64,000 nucleotides of DNA from Coffea arabica (Eukaryota > Streptophyta > Magnoliopsida > Gentianales > Rubiaceae), in NCBI RefSeq assembly GCF_036785885.1, contig NC_092320.1, positions 12,711,557-12,775,556 on the forward strand, in the 5' to 3' direction. Below the pieces are notes generated by a model. It did not search any database. It saw only the letters and a list, made by a program, of their open reading frames with translations, and was not told the DNA's origin. Position 1 is the first letter of the stretch. Each line of letters opens with the position of its first letter. Below, piece by piece: positions 51,332-61,939 of this stretch. A program made the position numbers and the translations under genes.

Positions 51332-52577
51332 TTGATCTAGAGTTGACTCATGAATCAATTATCAACATTGGATGTTTGATCGATACTTCACCTACAAATT
51401 AATTTGGTCCTCAAGTTAACCATACCCCTTATATAGTCCTTATCCCACCAATTTGACGAGAGTATTGTGGTCAAATCATCAAATCCACGTACGTGTGAAC
51501 CTAAAAGAAATTTTCAAAGTGCAAGTAAATTTTTTTTTTTTTTTTTGACGAGTGTTCATTGAAAACTATAATATATAAACAATTTATCATTTAAATGCAT
51601 AAATTTATATTGATCACTCGATTTGCATGTATTTTTATTATTCTTTTTTTGAACTTGTCTAGCGAGTGTTGATTGAGTACTAGACAAACCTAATGTAATT
51701 ATCAACGACTCTCTCGCCAAAATAATTACTACGAAACGAGAATTTATTAGTCTTTATAAATCCACACCTCTAATGTATTAATGACTTAAATCATAACCAG
51801 TAAAACTTGTATAAAAATTCCGAATCTTGCATAGAAATGGACCAAGCAATTGGATACACAAAAGGGACAAACAAACAAGAAAGCTATGCAAAGAAAAGAT
51901 ACGTGAATGGTAATAAATGTGGAAAGTTGATAGTCACCATCGCCGAGAACTCTTCCTCTCTCTTTCTTTCAACTTTTTCACACTTCCTTTCCTTGGCCAC
52001 TGGCCACTGAAAAAGGGGATGGACTATATTTCACGCCTAACATTGCTTTTTCCGTCTGTCTCTTCTCGCCCACGATATTTTCAGTGCCGCGATGGTCTAT
52101 TATCTCGCGAGAATATGACAGTAGTGCGTGTTTCGACTGCAAACAAAAGGGGTGGAGACGACGATATTTATATTTATCGTCACGGTATTTTGAAAAAGGT
52201 TGGAAGAATAACAAGTGTGAATGTGAACTGACGGTCAAGATCATCTGACATTACATCTAACCGCTAGATTCTCTGCATGGCAGTGAAACCTGCTTTTTTG
52301 GACATGCAGCATCAGATCGGGCAGGGGAATTTTGCTTGGACAGGCCAACATAGCCCGCAGGCTTTCGCATAAAAAGTTAGGATATGATTCTCTCTTCTTT
52401 TTTTTTTCCTTTTTTCTGTTTTTGCCTTCTAAATTCATGTGTAGTCTTTTGATTTTTTTTTTTAAAAAAGTTGTTCATTCTACGTAATTAATTTAGTGGT
52501 GACTCACGTTGAATTTTTTTTTTTTTTTCCACTCTTCAAAGAAACAACCATATCCGACTTACAGTCAAATACTCTTG

Positions 52578-52735
52578 AGGGTCCGTTTGTAAAAGAAATA
52601 ATATTTGAAAAAAAATTATCTGAAATAATACTGTAATACTTTATATGATGTGATGTATAAAAAATAAAAAATAATAGTCACTAATCATGTTCATAATATA
52701 AGTATAGCAAAATTTGAAAATCATTTTTGCAAATC
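52578..52735. mobile_element. Degraded MITE of the TGTTTGGAT family
   Basis: Starts GGGTCCGTTTG and includes AATACTGTAATACTTTATAT and GATGTGATGTATAAAAAATA. The right end is eroded (about GCAAATCCGG). Confidence 0.4.
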
Positions 52736-53473
52736 CGGATGGATGACCATCATTCAAGACTGATGATTTTTTGGTTGACTTTGAACGAAAGGGAAAAGCA
52801 CAAATAAATCGAACGCACCTGAATGTTTGTACATCATTTAAAACAAGAAAAACACGTTATTCTGGTTGGTATCTCATGCATAAGTGCGCCACGCTGAGTT
52901 TGAAAAGTATAAGGTTAAAAATGAAAATTTGACAAATGCCAATTTCATGATGTCTTATGTCTTTTTTTTAAAAAAAAAAAAAGAAAAACAAAAAGCCACA
53001 AATAGGATGTGAGAAAGTTGGAAGGTCACGGAACCTACGTTCATGCCTACTAACTATTTTCGTGGTATGTACATGTCCTTTTGCTCTTTTGACGTCCAAG
53101 TGTGTATCTGTTCTGAATGAACCCTGGGCACAACTTTTTGTTAGTGCGTCAAAGGAGGCCAAGATACTAATACTAAATTTTTCCAACCTTATTGCTCCGA
53201 TTACTTTTACCTTCGCCCCCCCCATGTCCATATATGGAAAAAGCCAACGTCTACAATCCTAGCTAGCTATGAGGCAAACGGCAGCGTTCAAGTTCAACAT
53301 CCATGTTAAAATAGATTTACTTTAGATACACTTGAAAGTTAGTATTAAACAATCTGCTTAATGACTGTTTTTGTACTTTAGTTATGACAGGAATCATTTG
53401 TATATGCGGTTGATTGATTCCTCACAGCCCCAAACAATACTACTTATTAATCGCTACTTATAATAAAAGAATA

Positions 53474-53612
53474 AATCTTATATACTGACAGTGTATACAT
53501 TATCACCACCGTTTGATTCTTGATATGTGTGTAAAAGTTGAATATCAAATTCAAATTTTACATAATTTTCATTCATCTAACACTGATACTGTCTGTGTAT
53601 ATAGAAAAGATT
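53474..53612. mobile_element. MITE, 139 bp, unrelated to the TGTTTGGAT family
   Basis: Ends AATCTTATATACTGACAG and, inverted at the right, CTGTCTGTGTATATAGAAAA-GATT form an imperfect terminal inverted repeat. The interior has CACCACCGTTTGATTCTTG. A small non-autonomous element; superfamily not determined. Confidence 0.55.
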
Positions 53613-53619
53613 AACCTAT

Positions 53620-54950
53620 AACAAAATATTGTATCAGAATGAAGATCAAGATCGAGTTGGTCAATACTCGAGGGAAAAAAAAACAATAGATAAATAAGTC
53701 TAACTACGTGTGATAGTACTTGATGACTATGACAAATTTCACTAAACTTTGGTAGTATTTTTCTCGGAGATCATAGAAAAGTGAAGATGACATATCTGTG
53801 ACTTAAAGATTAGAAAGAGAGAGCGAAGTTTGCGAGAAGCGATAGAATAGAAGGGAAGGGACAGAGGAGAGAGGGGGTGGTGGTGAAAAGGTGGTTATAG
53901 ACTCGAAAAACGCGTAAAAGGCAAGTGAGAGCGTGCGTTACCAAAAGGGAATATGATGATGATGATGATTCATTCTTTTGTTTCTCAAGTCTTTGTACCA
54001 ACAAAAAAAAGAAAGAAGAAAAAAAAGGGTCTTTTTACAAAAGGTGGTGAAGGGAAAATTATGAAAAAGTTAAGAATCCCAAAAAAGTTAAACCATTTGT
54101 ATCATTTGGTGGAACTTAAACAGTACGACAAGTAAAATATGCTTTAAAAAGTTTCATAGGGTCCACATGAAAATTTTAATTTATTTTTTAGTTGGGAGGA
54201 ACCTTTTCTTAATTGATGTTTGTGAATAGAATAATCTAATAATGAATAGGGCGGAAAGGGGGTGGATTAGAAACCCCCCAGTTTGTATACTTTTAAAGAT
54301 AATTCCTTTGTTTCTACTCTCATGATCTCGTTGGGGGATGTTTCTGCCTTCCCAATGATCTTGAGGTACTCTAGGTCATTATCGTCTCCATCACCTATGT
54401 ATCTAATCCAATTACACAATTTTTTATTGATTCATTCCCAAGTTTCTATACAATTCCTTTGGTGTTATTCGAACCCTTTTGTGCTCTAATAGTAATATGA
54501 CCATAACTTATGATGCTCAAAGAGATTATTATAGCATCGGAATGATTGATTAAACAAGACTAGTGCTAATATATTCGGATTTAATGTTCTAATTGACATA
54601 ATCTAATTTTGTTGACAGTTCAATTTCAATTACCGCTAAACGCTAAATGTTTAAATATTTTGTGACTGGCAAGCAAATTAATTTGTGATCAAAATTACAC
54701 CTCTTCACGCATGATTCGGATCTATTGGAACTGTTTAACATTGTAGAAAAGTTATAAAAAAAAAAAAAGGGTGAGCATATCAAAGCTAAACCTTAATTTG
54801 GCACTTGTGTGTGTATAGGTCACAAGCATAAGTATGAAAACTAAAAGCGCACTTTTGTTGTGTACGGTTCATTTTTTAATTAATTCGTTTGCTATTTATT
54901 CCTTCGTATTCACGAATATACTTGAATCAGGCTGAACAAACAATAGGGTA
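53620..54950. other. Spacer, no gene recognised
   Basis: Purine-rich at 53810-53960, including an (ATG)n run at about 53953-53968. No conserved frame. Confidence 0.35.
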
Positions 54951-54954
54951 GCTG

Positions 54955-55120
54955 TGTCAGGATACAGTCATTATCTCAAATATTAATTTGCCTGTATCAT
55001 AACACATTTTTAATCCTTTTTTTTTAATATATTTTTAACTATTTTTTTTACTTAACTTATATAACATCACAAAATATATTACAATAATTATTTTAAATAA
55101 TACTCTATACAAACACTCCC
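54955..55120. mobile_element. Degraded MITE-like sequence
   Basis: Contains TTATATAACATCACAAAATA, TTATTTTAAATAATACTC and the end ATACAAACACTCCC. It resembles the TGTTTGGAT family but is strongly eroded. Confidence 0.35.
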
Positions 55121-55222
55121 AACAGTAGAAAGGAAACATATACGTTCTCTGAAACCAGAAAAAATTTACACGATCTTTATTATGTATATTTGGCTGTGGA
55201 AAAGAATATGAATCCCTTCCCT

Positions 55223-55240
55223 CCCCCCCCCCCCCCCCCC
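55223..55240. repeat. Poly(C) run, 18 bases
   Basis: Uninterrupted C run followed by TCCCCC, the third G/C homopolymer of 14 or more in the window. Confidence 0.8.
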
Positions 55241-56801
55241 CTCCCCCTTATTTTCTTTTGTTTCCGCATTCCTTATTTTTTTCAAATGAAAGTTGAAAAA
55301 AAAGGGAGTGATTAATTTAACATTCAAAAAATCAAAGGAGAGATCATTATCATTGCCTTATGTGAGGTTAATTTTATTAACCGACTTCTTTATGAGGTGT
55401 CATTTGTTGAAGAAGAAAAGTTCATTTTGACTACTTCTCAAAAGTTAAAACGCCCAAAAAAAACAGTTAGGTGCATTAATTTCCAATTCCTGCTGATTCG
55501 GTATTACTGCTGCTCCTACAATTTGTTTACACGGCTTCTCACCTTTAGCCTTTAACTAATCGGGACACGAATCAAATAACCGGAGAAAATGGTGTAGTCA
55601 ATACAAACCCAATTACCAAAACACTTGTACGACATAAATTATTCTCTCTTATTGAAATTCCATAATAACTAGCAAAAATGGTGTCGTCAATTAAGTTGAT
55701 AAGGACGAATCATTTACTCACAAAAAAGATCATATATTTTAATTTCTCTGTCAATTGTGTTAGCTAGCGAGCAATTCCTAAGAATCCTTCAAATCCTACA
55801 ATCAATTGTGTTGATAAACAAGTCCTTCGAAAAAGGGGTTACATGCATGAAATGAGAAACGAGCGAGAGAGCCACGCTCGTGCACCTTTTGCAGCATTTG
55901 CGTGTGAAAAGCAGAAAATTTTGGTTTAAAGGCAAACAAAAGAAGCCATTTCAATTTTCTGACACCGTCGAAGCCACACAAAAAACGCATTCGCTGTCTC
56001 TCACCATGCAAGAAAAGTTGAAAACCAACTCTGTCCTTCTAGCGAGTTGTGTACACGAGATACGATTGAGAGTTGGGAAGTATACACCTTTTCCCGCGGG
56101 AGGAACATTAGACCGATGAAAACTAATGCAAGACAAATGAAGAGCTAAAAAGGCAGTCAATCTTTAGTCATCAGAGAAGATGGAGAAAGTAAGTTTTGTG
56201 TGTGTGTGTGTCATAAAAGTAAAGTAATCTACTCATGAATCCCCTCACCTATCTAAAAAGGTTCATTTATCTTACTTTACACCCTCCCCTCTCAACCATC
56301 CCCTTCCTCCCTCGCCCTCTCATTATCTCCACAATCAAATAAAATAGATACATTATGCACACCTCTATTTTAATAATAATAATAATACTAGTAAGAAATT
56401 TTTTTTTTAACTGACACCTTGCCTTGTTAGATATTCGTCAATACACTTAAATTAAATCCGACTTATCATACGAATTCAAACTCACATTTAGCACGCCAGT
56501 GTATTCACAAACTCTTTTTAAATTAATCTCAATTTTACTAAAAATTTAATACTTAATATATATATATATTTATATATCTTAACGAGTGCTCGTCAAATGG
56601 ACAAACAAGCGTTAGTCAAATCATATCGGTAAAAAGATAAAAAAAAAAAAAGAATTTAAAATTAAAAAGTGCTAGCAGTAAAATTGAAAATGGCGAAAGA
56701 GGACACAAAAAGGAGAACAGGTTGCTCTGCCCAGAAAGCATTTTCCAGAAATCCTTGCAACTGAAAGTACTTGTACCTTTTCTAATTTCCATAAATTCCC
56801 G

Positions 56802-56821
56802 TCTCTCTCTCTCTCTCTCTC
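56802..56821. repeat. (TC)n microsatellite upstream of the SMAX1 gene
   Basis: Ten TC units, about 1 kb upstream of the start codon. CT tracts are common in plant promoters and leaders. Confidence 0.85.
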
Positions 56822-57242
56822 CCACACTTCACAGTAAAGGACAACCAACAGTGCAAGCCCCCCTTTTCCTGCCACCTCACCATCTCAACTAAAACCCTTT
56901 TTTTGTTTTGTTTTTGTTTTTTTAACCTCACTTGGCTTTCTCTGTTCTTCTTGCAGGCCTAAAAAAGTTGTTTTATAGTACTATACTACTCACATTTTGA
57001 TTTTCATTCATCCTTCCTCCTTTCTCTCTCACACACCACACGCACTTTTTATTTAAAATTATTTATTTATTCAATTTTTTTTTGGGGGTAAATTTCTTGG
57101 GGAGGTTTATAATTATTTCTCTTTCATCATCATTATGTGGGGAGGTTTGAGATGAGTTGATATTTTCCTCCCATGTATTGAATGAGAAGAAAGAGACGGT
57201 GAGTTAAGAGTCAAGTGTGTGTGTGTGTTCTCATTACTTTTC

Positions 57243-57273
<31 letters not shown>
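57243..57273. repeat. (TCA)n microsatellite in the SMAX1 leader or promoter
   Basis: Ten trinucleotide units with one interruption (ACC), about 530 bp upstream of the start codon. Confidence 0.85.
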
Positions 57274-57372
57274 CTTCTCTACACAAACCAGATGAGTGTA
57301 TACATGTGAAGAGTTTTTAGAGAGAGAGAGAGATAGAGAAAAGAGGAAAACCAACAAAACCATAAGTTAGAT

Positions 57373-57399
57373 ATGAGAAGAAGAAGAATTCGTCTGTGA
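57373..57399 (+). other. Upstream ORF, 8 codons, in the presumed SMAX1 leader
   Basis: Reads MRRRRIRL and stop. It lies 407 bp upstream of the main ATG. Its relevance depends on where transcription starts, which I cannot place. Confidence 0.35.
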
Positions 57400-57412
57400 A
57401 TTTGAAGGGGGC

Positions 57413-57493
57413 ATGATCTTTCCTTTTTCTTTTTTTTTTCTTTCCATTATTTTCCCTCAAGAAGACAAGAACCCGAAACCAAGCTGGAAATAA
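57413..57493 (+). other. Upstream ORF, 26 codons, in the presumed SMAX1 leader
   Basis: Starts MIFPFSFFF and ends at TAA 57491-57493, following the 8-codon ORF by 13 bp. Conservation in relatives would decide whether it is functional. Confidence 0.35.
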
Positions 57494-57805
57494 AAGAAAG
57501 ATAGATCAATTCATAACCAAAACCAGGAGCTCTCCATACCCTGTATTGGATACCCTTCTTTTCTTTTCTTTTTTTTGATAGTTTAATTTCTTCTATTCGT
57601 TTTGGATTTTTCCTTTTTATTAGTGTTTCCAATAATTGGGTCTGATTATTCTTTCTCCCAGCTCCAAATTTTTGTCATTTCCATTTGGGCGTATCAAAAT
57701 TTTCTTGCATTCCATTGGGTTCTATCTACTATTGGTGCTATTAGTTTTCTCTAGTCATTCGAATTAGTGTTAGTACCTAGTGAAAGGAGGAAGAAGAGTG
57801 TTAGT

Positions 57806-60800
57806 ATGAGGGCAGGGTTGAATACTATCCAACAGACCCTGACCCCAGAAGCAGCCAGCGTGCTCAACCACTCTATAGCGGAGGCTGGCCGCCGGAATCA
57901 CGGCCAAACTACTCCCCTGCATGTGGCGGCGACGCTTTTGGCCTCCCCATCTGGGTTTTTAAGGCAGGCATGTATTCGTTCTCATCCCAATTCTTCGCAT
58001 CCTCTGCAGTGCAGAGCTTTGGAGCTGTGCTTTAGCGTGGCATTAGAGCGGCTCCCAACAGCCCAGAACATGGCTCCTGGGATGGAGCCGCCGATTTCTA
58101 ATGCGCTAATGGCAGCTCTGAAGCGGGCTCAGGCGCATCAGAGGCGTGGTTGCCCCGAGCAGCAACAACAGCCGCTTTTGGCGGTAAAAGTTGAGCTGGA
58201 ACAGTTGATAATTTCGATCTTGGATGACCCAAGTGTGAGCAGAGTGATGCGGGAGGCGAGTTTTTCTAGTCCTGCAGTTAAGGCCACCATTGAGCAGACG
58301 TTGAATTCGACCAATTCGCATCATCATCCTCACGGCAATGTTAATTTGGGAACGTTCGGGGGGATTGGGGGCCCTAAAATACTCACAGCTCCGGGCCCGA
58401 CTCCGGTGCCACCTCCAGCCCCATCAACTGCTATTCCAATGCCCAATCGGCACATGTATCTGAATCCAAGACTCGTCGAAGGGGCTGCTGGGCAATTGGG
58501 TAGTCAGAGGAATGAAGAAGTGAAGAAAGTTTTGGATATTTTATCGAGAAGCAAGAAACGAAATCCTGTTTTGGTAGGGGAAGGCGAGCCACAGGCCGTG
58601 GTGAAGGAGCTGCTGAGGAGGATTGAGAAAGGAGATTTGGGCAGTGAGGGGGTTCTAAAGAATCTTCAGGTTATCTCCATCGAGAAAGAACTTCCTTGGG
58701 AAAAGAATCAGATAGCCGAGAAAATGAAGGAATTGGGAGGGCTAATTGAGAGCAGGCTAAATGGAAATGGTGGAATTATTCTTCATTTGGGGGATTTGAA
58801 ATGGCTTGTGGAGCAGCCTGGTGGGAGTTATGGTGGTGCTGGTGGGGTTCAGCAGCCTCAGCAGCAGGTGGTTTCCGAGGCCGGCAGGGCGGCCGTGGTG
58901 GAAATGGGGAAGTTATTGACCAGGTGTGGGGAAAATAATAGTGCTAGTAAGATTTGGTTGATTGGAACTGCAACTTGCGAGACTTATTTGAGGTGCCAAG
59001 TTTATCATCCTACCATGGAAAATGATTGGGATCTGCAGGCAGTCCCTATAGCTCCCAGATCGCCTATGCCGGGGATGTTCCCGAGGTACGTTAGTTTGCG
59101 CAGTGCTTATTGCCTTTCTTTTGGTGGTAATGATGGTTATCAGAACTACTAGTTGATGGGTAATTCATTACGGATCAGGCTAATTTACAGAATCATCTTT
59201 CTGAATTGTTGCGGAAACTCCTGAAGATTGTGTTTATTGTTTTTCACTGAAATGGCCTAATTTGGTGGTTAAATTTGCATATAAACTGCTGGCTTTCTCA
59301 GGCTTTCCTAGGCTACTTTATTAGGGGTATCCAGGCTGTAATAGCTACTTTTGTGCAAAACTAAAATGTTCATTCAAGCTAAATAATTAAAGAGGCTTTA
59401 AACTGCTATCTTCTTCTGGATTTGTTTAAGCATGAACTTTGTTTCTGATAAGGAAGAGATTTGGCTGGTAGGAAATCTACCCTTTTCTCTAATTCTTTGT
59501 TTTTTTTTTTTTGTTTCCAAAAGGATGACCTGGTATGGTAGAATATCTGTAGTCTTGAATTTTCTTTCCCTAATTTGCAATGAGATTTCTTGATTGTCTA
59601 GGTTGGGAACTGATAGAATTCTGGGCAATCACGTTGAGCCTCTAAATGCATTGAAGAGTCTCCCGACTGTGAATCCTGCTTTGTCAAGGGTTGTTACGGA
59701 GAACCAGGATCCTTCCCGCAGAACCTCCTGCTGTCCTCACTGTCTAGAGAAATTTGAACAAGAGCTAAAACTTCTGAAGAGGCAGTTTGAGAATTTAGCC
59801 CCCGAAAATAAATCAGAATCAGCTAAGGCTCCTCTGCCACAATGGTTGCAGAATGCGAAACTCAGTAATGGTGACGATAAAATGACAGATCAGTCTCAGG
59901 TATGCTTTGCTTATAGTATTATGTTCAGGAGACTGAAAATTTGGTGCATAATCAGAAAAAGATTAATTTTGCTATTTTTGTATTTGCAGAGGAAGGAATC
60001 AGAATTGCTTTTAAAGCAGAAGACCCAAGAATTACAGAGGAAATGGAACGAGTCGTGCTTGCGCATGCATCCTAACTATCATCAAAACGTGAACTCAGAG
60101 AAAATTGCTTCTCTAGTTCTCCCCACTATGGGCTTGTATAACCCAAACCTACTTTTACGCCAACCTCTTCCACCAAAGTTACAGCCTACAAGGGTGTTTG
60201 GCGACGCATTGCAAATGAATCCAAATCAAGTGACTGTTCAACCTTTGGATCGTCTTGCTACTCCAAATCAATTGGCCGTCCGACTTTCAAATCGTGTTGA
60301 TACCCCTCCTGGAAGCCCTGTGAGAACAGAACTGGCTCTTGGACGGAAAGTCACTGAAACAACCCCTGAGAAGACTAGTGAGACCGGCGAAAACCATGTA
60401 AAAGACTTGTTGGGCAGCCTATGCTCTGCACCTGAGACAAAATTGCTTGACAAATTTGCTAGTGCATTAGATGCTGATACATTCAAAAAGCTTCTCAAGG
60501 GTCTCATGGCGAAAGCTTGGTGGCAGCAAGAAGCAGCCTCTGCTGTGGCTTCAGCTGTGACGCGTTGCCGGTTGGGCAATGGGAAACGGCGGGGTTCTGC
60601 ATCAAAGGGTGATGTGTGGTTGTTGTTCACGGGTCCTGACAGAATTGCAAAAAGAAAGATGGCATCTGTTCTTTCGGAGCATGTTTGTGGTGCAAGTCCA
60701 ATAATGGTATATCTTGGTTCGCGAAGGGATGGTGCAGAGCCAGATACAATCTTCCGTGGGAAGACAGCACTGGATCGAATTGTTGAGGCTGTTCGAAGAA

Positions 60801-61636
60801 ATCCATTCTCGGTTATTATGCTGGAAGATATTGATGAAGCAGATGTGCTGATGCGCGGGAACATAAAACGGGCAATGGAGAGGGGCAGGCTCACTGATTC
60901 TCATGGCCGTGAAATTAGTCTTGGTAATGTCACATTCATTCTCACTGGAAATTGGTCAACAATCAGTAGCGACAATTCAGTTGATGAGAGGAAGCTTGCC
61001 TCTCTAGCAAGTGATAATTGGCAGCTAAAGCTATCAATGGGCGAAAAGAACGCAAAGCGAAGAGCGCCCTGGTTACGAGATGGGGACAGAATGACGAAAC
61101 CTAGAATAGAAGTGGGTTCTGGTCTTTCTTTCGACCTCAATCAAGCAGCAGCAGACGGTGAAGATGATAGAACAGATGGATCTCACAATTCAAGTGACCT
61201 CACAGTTGATCACGACGAAGAGCACGGCCTTGAAGGCAGCAGGCAATTCTCCATTACATCAGTGCCTCATGAGCTGGTGGATTTAGCAGATGATACCATA
61301 GTGTTTAAGCCTGTGGATATGGCCTTTGTTCGTCGTGAGATCAGGAAAACCATTGCTACGAAATTCTCCATGGTTGTAGTGGATGACAGGGTGTGCATTG
61401 AAGTTGGAGAAGACGCAACAGAGAGAATCCTAGGGGGGCTATGGCACGGGCGATCAAGCTTGGAAGAATGGGTGGAGAAAGCTTTAGCTCCAAGCTTCGA
61501 GGAACTAAAAGCCCGGATAGCGTCGTCCACGGCTGAAAGTACCTCAGTGGAGCTTCAGCTGGAGCTGAATCCCAGTTTGGATTGCCGGAGCAACGGAGAT
61601 CTGCTGCCTAGTAAAGTTGCAGTCAGTAACGGTTGA
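57806..61636 (+). CDS. SMAX1: SMAX1-like protein: double Clp-N, Clp ATPase-like repressor of karrikin/KAI2 signalling (complete, 3 exons, 1074 aa)
   Basis: A nuclear corepressor that is ubiquitinated by SCF-MAX2 after KAI2 perceives karrikin or its endogenous ligand. Exons 57806-59085, 59602-59899 and 59990-61636 join in frame. The start MRAGLNTIQQTLTPEAASVL is the family N-terminus; an open frame reaches upstream but has no earlier ATG. The double Clp-N domain covers about 1-175 (GQTTPLHVAATLLASP; HPLQCRALELCFSVALERLP; QPLLAVKVELEQLIISILDD). The first ATPase-like domain has RNPVLVGEGE (252-261) in place of a true Walker A. The second has GPDRIAKRK (741-749), the degron-like FRGKT (781-785), LEDID (804-808) and ILTGNW. 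The EAR motif FDLN (907-910), which recruits TOPLESS, is present. The close N-terminal match favours SMAX1 over the D53/SMXL6-8 branch. At 1074 aa it is somewhat longer than Arabidopsis SMAX1 (about 990). Confidence 0.95.
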
Positions 61637-61920
61637 CTGGGTGCGAACCTGACAGGCGATGATTGGTATTCCCGAATTTCTCAGGGGGTGATGGTGTAAA
61701 TATGAAAATGTCATAGGCAAAAAAGGGGTAAAGAAAGAAAGAAACCGTTAGAGGGAGTGGGATGTTGATAGATTAACAGAATCCTGAACCGTTCTCACCT
61801 TTTTCTTATTATTATAATTTATTTATTTTCCTTTATCCTGCTTGTTATACTAAAATTTTTGTCGTCATAAATATCTGTAGTATTTATTCCTATGAATATA
61901 TATATATATGAAGAACAGTT

Positions 61921-61926
61921 AATAAA
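61921..61926 (+). terminator. Poly(A) signal of the SMAX1 gene
   Basis: AATAAA lies 285 bp after the stop codon, downstream of an AT-rich 3' region with (TA)n at about 61899-61909. The simplest candidate for cleavage a little further downstream. Confidence 0.55.
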
Positions 61927-61939
61927 GACTTGAGAGCCA

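Noticed and set aside
60268..60894. 208-codon minus-strand open frame
   Set aside because: It lies antisense inside SMAX1 exon 3, whose sense product is clearly recognised; codon-bias shadow.
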